In this document: in pieces, positions 8,403 to 14,372 of the stretch
Numbering within the stretch: position 1 is the stretch's first letter
How the letters are laid out: each line of letters opens with the position of its first letter
Assembly: GCA_046728175.1 (NCBI GenBank)
Contig: JBKPEA010000052.1
Location: 1-17,878, forward strand
Length of the DNA stretch: 17,878 bases
Direction: 5' to 3'
DNA from: JAFAHS01 sp046728175
Lineage (GTDB): Bacteria; Desulfobacterota; Binatia; Binatales; Binataceae
The notes under the pieces: model-generated
Database searches by the model: none
What the model saw: the letters and a program-made list of their open reading frames with translations, nothing else
Told to the model about the DNA's origin: nothing
Made by a program: the position numbers and the translations under genes

Positions 8403-8621
8403 TTCCTTCAGGCAATAGTTTCACAGACGCGATGCTCTGCGTCGCGGTGGTCACAGCGCGAAACCTCAGGCGGGAGTAACCGACTATTGGCAAGGCTCAG
8501 TGAAATCACCATAGCGGAGCCACTTTCCGGCCTCCCGGTTACGCTCGGGTAGGGATCTTGGTTGGGCGGGACGCTATAGGGCCGTGCGCTTACATACCCA
8601 GTTTGCCGCATCGTCCACCCG
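8403..8621. repeat. imperfect direct repeat, copy A (about 219 bases)
   Basis: This stretch is related, in the same orientation, to 10218-10435. Shared blocks in order are TTCCTTCAGGC, TTTCACAGACGCGATGCTC, CACAGCGCGAA/TACAGCGCGAA, AAATCACC/AAATCACG, CCGGTTACGCTC, GACGCTAT, GCCGTGCG-x-TTACAT, and CCGCATC. Short indels and substitutions separate the blocks. It fills most of the 397-base gap between the glycosylase stop and the P450 start, and no gene in it is convincing. The remaining 8243-8402 holds only a small hairpin (ACGGG/CCCGT, 8382-8396) and presumably the P450 promoter, which I cannot locate with confidence. The nature of the repeat (REP/MITE-like element, structured RNA or decayed gene) is unknown. 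Confidence 0.75.
8428..8446 (+). other. 8-bp hairpin inside repeat copy A
   Basis: CGCGATGC, loop TCT, then GCGTCGCG. All positions pair except for one T-G, which is a G-U wobble in + strand RNA but an A-C mismatch in RNA from the other strand. The equivalent stem in copy B is perfectly paired. Confidence 0.55.
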
Positions 8622-8639
8622 ACGCGCCGTCCGCTAGTT

Positions 8640-9947
8640 TCAGCTTCCGATAGACGAGAACAGCCGTCGAATCGTGCGCTGCTCAATGGCGCTTGTGTCG
8701 AGCTGCGATGCGCCGACAAATCGCATCATCCGGGCAAAACCCTTGGCGAGCGCTTCGTGAAACGCCAGGTCACGAGGAGTCTTGCGATCCTCGAACCAGA
8801 TTCCGCACACGACCAGCGTTTTGCTCGCGCGGTCAAGCCGAAGATCGGTTCGCCCCACGAACGCATCGCCCCAAAGAATCGGCAACGCGTAGTAGCCGAA
8901 CTTCCGCTGCTCTTCGGGCACGTAAACTTCCCATTTGTAATCGAAACCGAAAAGGGCCCGCGCCCGGTCGCGGGCGGTAACAATGTCGAGAGGAGAGAGC
9001 AACGTGACCTCCTCGAGAGTGCTGGTGTCCAGCGCGCGCCACGCGCGCGGCACCCGGCCGGCGGCGATCGCGCGAAGGTCTTTTGCATCACCGGCCAGCA
9101 CGTAGTGAGTTCCCTTAAGTTCCTCGACTTCAACCGCGACGATCTGGCCCTTAGCGAGCATCCTGTCTCGCCACTGCGCCAGTTCGCCTGTCGCCACCGG
9201 GCGGGCGAGCACGCGTCCTAGCACAGGATTGCCGATATCGCAGCCGCCCCCGCTTCTCAGGCGATGAAGTCCGTACAAAGCGATGGTCTTGCGGATAATG
9301 AACGCGTCGGCTTCGTCATCGCTCGATTCGCGGAGGAGCTCAGCGGGCGCAATTGACTCCGCGAGCGCATACACGCGCTCAAAGCGTTCGCGATGATGGG
9401 TCATCACTTCGCCGATCCGCCACAGATAGTAGAGCGCGACCGCGGTGTCCTTCCGTCCGCGGTAGCTGTCGGTTCGTCGCCGGGTCGCCATTACAAAGTC
9501 GCGATTGCTGACCGTGCCCTTGGCGGCAACGACGCGGCGCATCTCCTCGATGGTCTCGCGATGTTTGCTGGTCAGGGCGCGCTTGTACGAGTCGTGAAAG
9601 AAGAGGCGGCTCAGGCGATAGTCGTCGCGCTCCCGGCGCATCACGACTCGCCAGTGCGGCAACTCTTCCATCGGGCGTGCCGCGAGCCATCCGCCCCAAT
9701 CGAAGAATTTGCGCTCCTCGTAACAAATTTTCTCCCAGAGACCGTGCGTGTAGTCGATGACGCGGCTATGAAGTGCGAGATCCTGGCTGCGCGCGACAAT
9801 CTGCAGCGGGTCGAGCTGGAGATACTCCATCGCGCGCATGGCGAGCTCGGTGCCGCGGCGGCCTCGCCATCGTCGGCCCGGCCAAAGGCCTTGCTTGCCG
9901 AGAATGAATCGCCGCGCCGCCTCGCGCGAGAGCGTGATGTCCCCCAT
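8640..9947 (-). CDS. winged-helix DNA glycosylase, YcaQ/AlkX-AlkZ family (HTH_42)
   Basis: A 435-residue member of the HTH_42 family, whose characterised members remove alkylated bases or unhook DNA interstrand crosslinks (E. coli YcaQ/AlkX, Streptomyces AlkZ). Visible features: the N-terminal RRFILGKQGL segment (12-21), the catalytic-site motif region YLQLDPLQIVARSQDLALHSR (starting at Tyr42) with Gln44-x-Asp46, and near the C-terminal third LLSPLDIVTARDRARALFGFDYKWE-type and RKFGYYALPILWGD-type sequences common in YcaQ proteins. The Q-x-D form is the YcaQ-like version; AlkZ has Q-x-Q. ATG 9947 is chosen because the family homology begins right after it; no strong ribosome site precedes it. 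It is a DNA-repair gene among catabolic genes, flanked on both sides by copies of the same repeat, and is probably transcribed alone. Confidence 0.87.
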   Translation of the reverse strand: MGDITLSREAARRFILGKQGLWPGRRWRGRRGTELAMRAMEYLQLDPLQIVARSQDLALHSRVIDYTHGLWEKICYEERKFFDWGGWLAARPMEELPHWRVVMRRERDDYRLSRLFFHDSYKRALTSKHRETIEEMRRVVAAKGTVSNRDFVMATRRRTDSYRGRKDTAVALYYLWRIGEVMTHHRERFERVYALAESIAPAELLRESSDDEADAFIIRKTIALYGLHRLRSGGGCDIGNPVLGRVLARPVATGELAQWRDRMLAKGQIVAVEVEELKGTHYVLAGDAKDLRAIAAGRVPRAWRALDTSTLEEVTLLSPLDIVTARDRARALFGFDYKWEVYVPEEQRKFGYYALPILWGDAFVGRTDLRLDRASKTLVVCGIWFEDRKTPRDLAFHEALAKGFARMMRFVGASQLDTSAIEQRTIRRLFSSIGS

Positions 9948-9994
9948 ACCGGCTGGGAGATAGCGCAGTTCGCGCCGCCCGCGCCAGAACCGAA

Positions 9995-10024
9995 GTCGCC
10001 TAAAGGCGGCAGGCGACCTTTTCC
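9995..10024 (+). terminator. terminator-like inverted repeat with short T-run (+ strand)
   Basis: GTCGCCT at 9995-10001 pairs perfectly with AGGCGAC at 10011-10017, followed by CTTTTCC. A second pairing, CGCC with GGCG, is possible inside. The T-run is on the + strand, where no gene precedes it, so a role as a true terminator is uncertain. It overlaps the stop of the small minus-strand frame at 10000-10128 and lies upstream of the glycosylase start, so it could equally act in that gene's leader. Confidence 0.35.
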
Positions 10025-10128
10025 GGCAGATGCTTCAGCTTCTCGGCGGCGGTGGCGAGCGTCTGCTTGCTCTTCGGTTCCTTTGAACGAAATTCACATT
10101 CTCGCAATTCACCTGAGTCACTTTGCAT
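10000..10128 (-). CDS. possible 42-residue small protein or gene remnant upstream of the glycosylase
   Basis: An ATG at 10128 opens a 42-residue frame ending at TAG 10000-10002, 52 bases before the glycosylase start on the same strand. The second half (SKQTLATAAEKLKHLPEKVA, residues 20-39) is a charged, helix-like sequence with strongly GC-rich third codon positions, as in the real genes here. The first half (MQSDSGELRECEFRSKEP) has AT-rich third positions and does not look native. This looks like the 3' end of a former gene joined to foreign sequence, possibly still translatable; an AAGAG before the ATG is a weak ribosome site. Its upstream edge abuts the P450 relic at 10134-10208. No family is recognised. 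Confidence 0.28.
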   Translation of the reverse strand: MQSDSGELRECEFRSKEPKSKQTLATAAEKLKHLPEKVACRL

Positions 10129-10133
10129 TGTCT

Positions 10134-10208
10134 CTTGCTAACCACGCGGCGCGGGACCGAGTGGCGCCCGGCGGGTCGTCCTGGACGGTAGGGCGGGACG
10201 GACAAGCC
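10134..10208 (-). pseudogene. short frameshifted relic of a cytochrome P450 gene
   Basis: These 75 bases are clearly related to 7889-7966 inside the intact P450. Shared blocks in the same order are CTTGCTAACCA, AGTGGCGC, GGCGGGTCGTCCTGGA (16 identical bases) and GGTAGG. The matching part of the P450 encodes the conserved helix-C segment (about residues 93-118: SVPRLP...DDPPRH...RRLVSK). In the relic, small indels (two extra bases after AGTGGCGC, four missing near GGTAGG, single-base changes) break the reading frame, yet fragments such as GLSVP, RH and RRVVSK survive in translation. Homology stops sharply at both ends; on its 5' side (minus strand) repeat copy B begins within about 10 bases. 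Confidence 0.6.
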
Positions 10209-10217
10209 CCGGCGTGC

Positions 10218-10435
10218 TTCCTTCAGGCTAATAGTAATTTCACAGACGCGATGCTCCGCATCGCGGCGGCTACAGCGCGAACCATCAAGCGGAAGTATTC
10301 GAATCTTGGCAGGTTTCAGCAAAATCACGTCGCGTAGCCGCTTTCCACTGCCGGTTACGCTCAGCGGGATGCTGGTCGGCGCTGACGCTATGAGGCCGTG
10401 CGTTTACATCGCCCGTTTCCCGCATCATTGACCCG
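10218..10435. repeat. imperfect direct repeat, copy B (about 218 bases)
   Basis: Second copy of the element at 8403-8621, same orientation, with the glycosylase gene between the two. It begins TTCCTTCAGGC and ends around CCGCATCATTGACCCG, and differs from copy A by many substitutions and short indels, for example AATAGTAATTTC against AATAGTTTC near the start. In both copies a minus-strand frame encodes RDAEHRVCE, but the frames around it are not conserved, which argues against a conserved protein. No transposase, reverse transcriptase or target-site duplication is visible. Confidence 0.75.
10247..10265 (+). other. 8-bp perfect hairpin inside repeat copy B
   Basis: CGCGATGC, loop TCC, then GCATCGCG: eight uninterrupted pairs with a three-base loop, at the same place in the repeat as the hairpin at 8428-8446. 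Confidence 0.6.
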
Positions 10436-10899
10436 CCCCTCCTGGTAGACGGACAGACTGGGGAACGGGCAGAGGAGGAAAGTGCGCCCCGCCTGAAGGG
10501 CCCGCCGGCAGCTGGCCGATTATGCGGTCCTGTGCGACACCGGCCTCAACCCATCCGATGGGCGGAAATTGTACGGTCCGGGACGTCCCGAGCAATGATG
10601 CATTCCGGGCGCCATCAAGAGCCGTGCGTTATTTTGAAGCCGGGAAACCGCCCCCTAGTGTCTTTGCGACGCCGCTGTAGTAGTCAACACTAACAAACGG
10701 CGTGAGCGCCGGGATCGCTCCAACCGTGGTGCATAATCAACTTGCCGCCGTTGGCGAAGAACGGTGACAAGTCGGTATTCTCGCCATTGGCGCCGTATTT
10801 TGGTTACGACCGCCTGCAGTGTAGCGCTCAGGAGTCCAGCAAATTGTATGGGCGTGCAATGCACAGAAAACACGCCCATCGATTCCAGCCGTTGGCTGA
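10436..10899. other. 464-base stretch without a supportable gene
   Basis: Between repeat copy B and the VOC gene I find no frame with a recognised product or convincing coding pattern on either strand. It holds a perfect 12-base palindrome, CGGGACGTCCCG (10579-10590), which could be an operator-type site; a small hairpin, CGGCG/CGCCG with loop TGAG (10699-10712); and GCCGTGCGTT near 10621, a 10-base echo of a block in both repeat copies. Part of it must be the 3' trailer of the VOC gene. It may be decayed sequence connected with the repeat. Confidence 0.5.
10579..10590. promoter_or_regulatory. 12-base perfect palindrome, possible protein-binding site
   Basis: CGGGACGTCCCG is its own reverse complement. 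It stands in gene-free sequence and is not attached to an identifiable promoter, so a regulatory role is only a possibility. Confidence 0.2.
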
Positions 10900-11427
10900 T
10901 TATTTTTTCGGTGCGATATCGATCCGGTCGTCGAGGCCCATCCCTTTTATCGACGCCTCGAAGCGATCCCGCATGAGCGCATCATCCTCGTTGAGCTCCC
11001 GCGTATAGCAGCAATACTCGAGCTGCATCCCGTTGGGATCTTTGAAGTAGATGGATTTCGCCCAGTCGTGATCAACAATTTCGGTGACCTTGACGCCCTT
11101 GGCGAGCAACTCCGCGCGTTTCTGTTCGAGTCCCGGTACGCTCCCGGTTTCAAACGCGAAATGATAGAATGCACTCGGCACGCCGAGACCGCGATTGATG
11201 CCGGCGTCGTATTCGGCCGGAACCCCTGGAACTCCGCGTGCCTCCATGAAGGCGAGCAATTGATCGCGACCGGTATCGAAGAAAATGTGGCGAATCTTGC
11301 CGCCCTCTTTCACCGTGATCGTGTCGCAGCGTACTGGTTTGAAGCCGAGCACGCCCTCATAAAACTCGCGCGTCTTGTCGAGGTCCAGAGTCGAGAGCCC
11401 GATATGAGAAAATCCCTTATGTGACAT
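10900..11427 (-). CDS. VOC superfamily (glyoxalase/bleomycin-resistance/extradiol dioxygenase fold) protein
   Basis: A 175-residue protein with two beta-alpha-beta-beta-beta modules of the vicinal oxygen chelate fold. The first module opens FSHIGLSTLDLDKTREFYEG and the second contains SAFYHFAFE and KDPNGMQLEY. The four expected metal-ligand positions are filled: His8, Glu62, His89 and Glu137. This pattern supports a metal-dependent enzyme (glyoxalase, epimerase, dioxygenase or fosfomycin-resistance type) rather than a metal-free binder, but the reaction cannot be chosen. After the second module comes a charged tail of about 35 residues ending IAPKK. ATG 11427 is preferred over upstream in-frame starts because AGGAGG lies 8 bases before it and the domain begins at once. 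It lies downstream of a CoA-transferase on the same strand, 279 bases away, probably with its own promoter. Confidence 0.87.
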   Translation of the reverse strand: MSHKGFSHIGLSTLDLDKTREFYEGVLGFKPVRCDTITVKEGGKIRHIFFDTGRDQLLAFMEARGVPGVPAEYDAGINRGLGVPSAFYHFAFETGSVPGLEQKRAELLAKGVKVTEIVDHDWAKSIYFKDPNGMQLEYCCYTRELNEDDALMRDRFEASIKGMGLDDRIDIAPKK

Positions 11428-11435
11428 TAGCTCAG

Positions 11436-11441
11436 CCTCCT
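11436..11441 (-). promoter_or_regulatory. Shine-Dalgarno that decides the VOC gene start
   Basis: The minus strand reads AGGAGG here, 8 bases before the ATG at 11427. It rules against an upstream in-frame ATG at 11523, which would add 32 residues of low-complexity Pro/Ala/Lys sequence. Confidence 0.7.
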
Positions 11442-11626
11442 CACCGGTTTGCTTCGCTTGTAACATTGCGCCCCGCTTTGGTCGAGATCCGGCGGGAGCT
11501 GGTGGATTCGCCGGAAGCGACACGGCGTTTCACCATTCGCCGCGACCATCTGAAAGGACTTACGAGGAGACTTCTCCGGAGCAAACCTAGAGGTCCTTGC
11601 GCTCGCGGCGCCTGGTCGGCCCGGCA

Positions 11627-11650
11627 CACAAACCCCCCACAGGGGGATGT
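11627..11650 (-). terminator. possible terminator hairpin between CoA-transferase and VOC genes
   Basis: On the minus strand CCCCC (revcomp of 11642-11646) pairs with GGGGG (revcomp of 11634-11638) around a three-base loop, with extra CACA/TGTG pairs outside a small bulge, then GTTTGTG. It is 57 bases beyond the stop of the CoA-transferase at 11707. The T-run is poor, so the call is tentative. The rest of 11428-11706 shows no gene. Confidence 0.3.
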
Positions 11651-11706
11651 GGATGAGTCTGGATCCCCTCTCCTTCGTGAACCTGGGTACGCCAGACGGG
11701 TCGAGC

Positions 11707-13023
11707 TCATTGAAAGAGTACCCTTTGCTCGCGAAGTGACTGGATTTGCGACGGGCTATACCCAAGCCAGGAAAGAATTTCCTCGCCGCGCGCACCTACC
11801 GGCTCCGCTGGATGCTTAATACGCATCGGCGTCTTCTCGAACCATATCGGATGGCCCACTAGCGTCGTCTTACCGGCACTCGGATGCTCGTACTCCACGA
11901 GATAGCGGTTTTCCAGAAGATGCCGGCTATCAAATGTCTCGAGCACATTGAGAACCGGTGCGCACGCGATGTCCTGACCGTCCAGAAGCTTTAGCATTTC
12001 GGCGCTGGAGTGCGCGGCGAATCGCTCCTCGGCCTTCCCTTTCAATTGTCCGAGCCTCAGCCTTGCATCTTCCGTCTTGATCGAGTCGGCGGTCGCGCCG
12101 GGGTCAAACCGCGGGTCGCCAAGCTCGAGTGCTGCGTTCATCCGTCGCTGTTGACGCAAGTTCAGACAACCGACAGTCACATACCCGTCTCTGGTTCGGA
12201 AAACCCGATAGTACACGTCGGTCACGAGGTTGCCGCCCGTGAAGGTCGGCGACAGCTGACCGCCCAGCCCGGAGGCGGTCGCGCTTAATATCTCACTGTA
12301 CGGCGCCTTCGCAGCCACCAGCGTCCGGGCGTGCTCAAGTGCGGTGTGTCGATCCTCGCGATCGACCTTGTCGATGGTGATCAGCCTGAGGATATTTTGG
12401 AGCAGCGCTCCCGCGAGCATCGAGGTGCTGAGGGCCTGCCCTTCGCCGGTGAGCCTTCGATGATAGAGCGCGGCAACGATGCCCAGCGCCTCCATACAGA
12501 ACGCGGTAACATCGCCGACCGGGACGGCGGTGGGATTCGGCATGGAACCATCGGGCCCCGGGACCATCGAGCCACCTCCCGATTGCGCAACAATGTCGAA
12601 TCCAGGGCGAAACTTCTCGGGGCCACGATCGCCATAGGCCGAGACGCAGCTGTAGATCAGGTCGGGTTTGACTTTACGGAACGATTCGAGATCCATCCCC
12701 AGTTTTTCTGCTACGCCCGGACGATAGTTCTGGCACACCACGTCAGCGCGGCGCGCGATCGCATAGACGATTTCTCGCGCTTGGGGTTTAGTGAGATCGA
12801 GCGAAATGCTTCGTTTACTGCGCCCGATGTTGAGATCGACCCGTCGCAAGTATTTTTCCCCGGGCACCATGCCCGAGGGCGCAACGTCCGCGACCACCTG
12901 GGCCGGGGGCGGGTCCACCCGGATGACCGTGGCACCCATATCGCCCAACAACATGGTACCGCCGGGACCGGCAAGCTGCTGAGTGAGATCGAGGATAAGT
13001 ACCCCTTCGAGTGGTCCAGACAT
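11707..13023 (-). CDS. class III (CaiB/BaiF) CoA-transferase, stand-alone Asp-containing copy
   Basis: A 438-residue CoA-transferase, slightly longer than its paralogues because of an insert-rich middle region. It begins MSGPLEGVLILDLTQQLAGPG with MGATVIRVDPP at 29-39, then SKRSISLDLTKP (69-80) and QNYRPGVAEKLGM (98-110). The catalytic Asp is Asp171 in PVGDVTAF, 22 residues before Gly193 of TGEGQ. A C-terminal LVEYEHPSAGKT segment is also typical. The open frame continues 85 codons upstream, but that extension lacks family similarity and would cover the divergent promoter; ATG 13021-13023 has AAGGGACAGGA just before it. It is divergent from the second CoA-transferase pair, and the VOC gene follows on the same strand. 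Donor and acceptor acids are unknown. Confidence 0.92.
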   Translation of the reverse strand: MSGPLEGVLILDLTQQLAGPGGTMLLGDMGATVIRVDPPPAQVVADVAPSGMVPGEKYLRRVDLNIGRSKRSISLDLTKPQAREIVYAIARRADVVCQNYRPGVAEKLGMDLESFRKVKPDLIYSCVSAYGDRGPEKFRPGFDIVAQSGGGSMVPGPDGSMPNPTAVPVGDVTAFCMEALGIVAALYHRRLTGEGQALSTSMLAGALLQNILRLITIDKVDREDRHTALEHARTLVAAKAPYSEILSATASGLGGQLSPTFTGGNLVTDVYYRVFRTRDGYVTVGCLNLRQQRRMNAALELGDPRFDPGATADSIKTEDARLRLGQLKGKAEERFAAHSSAEMLKLLDGQDIACAPVLNVLETFDSRHLLENRYLVEYEHPSAGKTTLVGHPIWFEKTPMRIKHPAEPVGARGEEILSWLGYSPSQIQSLREQRVLFQ

Positions 13024-13193
13024 TCGTCCTGTCCCTTCTGTTCGCGTCGCGGTTACGGACCAACCATCCGCCGAGCAGACAATCGATCGGTTTTCAATTG
13101 CGGGCAAGCCCCGTTTCCAATCGGAGCCGCGCCGATCTAACTTTGGCGAAGCCGACTCTGACACGCGCTCTGAACCCGGGGGAGGGCATCGCG
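13024..13193. promoter_or_regulatory. divergent intergenic region between two CoA-transferase transcription units
   Basis: 170 bases separate the ATG at 13023 (-) from the GTG at 13194 (+). Both operons must start in or near it, so it should hold two promoters and probably a shared regulatory site. I see no convincing -35/-10 pair or long palindrome by eye. Confidence 0.5.
13181..13185 (+). promoter_or_regulatory. Shine-Dalgarno that decides the GTG start at 13194
   Basis: GGAGG lies inside GGGGGAGGG (13178-13186), 8 bases before GTG 13194. The first residues from this GTG, GKILDGIRVFDLT, are where the family alignment begins. An upstream in-frame ATG at 13011 would add 61 residues unlike the family and overlap the divergent gene. 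Confidence 0.65.
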
Positions 13194-14372
13194 GTGGGGA
13201 AAATTCTCGACGGCATTCGCGTTTTTGATCTGACCATCGCAGCCGTAGGGCCGTGGTCAACCAAACTCCTTGGAGCACTTGGAGCCGACGTAATCAAGGT
13301 GGAAGCTCCCGGGGGGGACCGGCTTTCACACGCGGTACCGCCGCTAATAAAGGGAGAGTCGGTCCTCTACATTTCCGCCAATCATAACAAGCGCATGATT
13401 GAGCTTGACCTGAAGCGGGAGGCCGATCGGGCAATTGCATTAAACATCGTCGAACAGTGTGACGTGCTCGTCCAGAACATGCGGCCTGGCGCGGTCGAGC
13501 GCCTCGGACTCGGCTATGACGTCGTCAGAAAACTCAATCCCCGCCTGATTTACGTCGCTGCCTCCGCGTTTGGACGCATCGGCCCGATGGCGGGTGAAGC
13601 CGGAATCGATCCCACCGTGCAGGCGTTTTGTGGCTGGTGCAGCATAACCGGGCCGGAACGGGGACGCGGCGAGATGTTCCGACACCTGGCGCATCTGGAT
13701 CTCACTACCGCGACCATAATCACGCGGGCGGTACTCCAGGCGCTGATCGCACGCGAGCGGACCGGCCGCGGCCAACTGATCGAAATCGAAATGCTGACCG
13801 CGGCAATGGCACTCCAGACCACGCGGCTGGCCGAGTACTTCGCGACCGGCCGACAACCTGAGCCGCTCGGCAGCGCCGCCGCCACCACCGCACCGCATGA
13901 GGCGTTTGAGTGCGCGGATCACAGGTACCTGGCGATCGGCGTCGAGCGTGACGAGCAATGGCCCGGCTTCTGCCGAGCTCTCAACCTCTCCGAGCTGATT
14001 TCCGACCCGCGCTTCGCAACCAATCCGCTCAGGGTCGAGCATCGCGCTGAGCTCGTCCCGATTCTGGCGGAACGCGTTAGGACCAAGCCGGCAGCCTGGT
14101 GGACCATCCGCCTGAGCAAGGAGCGGGTACCTAACGGACCATTCCTGCGGTTTGACGAGTTGCGCCATCATCCGCAGGTCCTCGCCAACGGTCACCTCAT
14201 CGAACTCGATACGCCCCACTGGGGCCGCATGCACGTCGATGGTCCGCCGTGGCGCTTCGAGCGCACACCGGCCGGGCCGATTCAGGCTGGGGGCAGGTCG
14301 GGCGAGCACACCGCTGAGTTGCTCAGAGAGCTTGGAATCACCGACCAGCGTGGCACCGGTGTCGCGAAATGA
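13194..14372 (+). CDS. class III (CaiB/BaiF) CoA-transferase, Asp-containing member of pair 2
   Basis: A 392-residue CoA-transferase from a GTG start. It shows GALGADVIKVEAPGGDR (27-43), NHNKRMIELDLK (63-74), VQNMRPGAVERLGLG (93-107) and SAFGRIGPM (124-132). The catalytic Asp is Asp169 in AHLDLTTA, matching Asp169 of characterised members such as formyl-CoA transferase, 22 residues before Gly191 of TGRGQ. The C-terminus contains NGHLIELDTPHWG-type and GGRSGEHTAELLRELGI-type sequences, the usual family ending. Its TGA overlaps the next ATG by four bases (ATGA, 14369-14372), so the two subunits are translationally coupled. It heads a probable operon with the Asp-less paralogue and a CocE-like hydrolase. 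The substrate is unknown. Confidence 0.93.
   Translation: MGKILDGIRVFDLTIAAVGPWSTKLLGALGADVIKVEAPGGDRLSHAVPPLIKGESVLYISANHNKRMIELDLKREADRAIALNIVEQCDVLVQNMRPGAVERLGLGYDVVRKLNPRLIYVAASAFGRIGPMAGEAGIDPTVQAFCGWCSITGPERGRGEMFRHLAHLDLTTATIITRAVLQALIARERTGRGQLIEIEMLTAAMALQTTRLAEYFATGRQPEPLGSAAATTAPHEAFECADHRYLAIGVERDEQWPGFCRALNLSELISDPRFATNPLRVEHRAELVPILAERVRTKPAAWWTIRLSKERVPNGPFLRFDELRHHPQVLANGHLIELDTPHWGRMHVDGPPWRFERTPAGPIQAGGRSGEHTAELLRELGITDQRGTGVAK

Noticed and set aside
8408..8719. A minus-strand frame in repeat A and its counterpart in repeat B, both encoding RDAEHRVCE, as a conserved small protein.
   Set aside because: Outside this short stretch the two copies are out of frame with each other; the similarity comes from the conserved DNA hairpin, not from protein conservation.
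9393..10337. A 314-codon + strand open frame crossing the glycosylase start and repeat copy B.
   Set aside because: Its first part is antisense to the glycosylase and the rest crosses the P450 relic and the repeat; no recognisable domain or start signal.
8581..10421. GTGCG in the GCCGTGCG block of both repeat copies as a group II intron 5' end.
   Set aside because: No domain V, no reverse transcriptase and no AY 3' boundary could be seen; GTGCG alone is too common.
10885..10909. CAGCC-GTT-GGCTG followed by ATTATTTTTT as a + strand terminator.
   Set aside because: The stem is only five pairs, the T-run is inside the VOC coding sequence, and no + strand gene precedes it.
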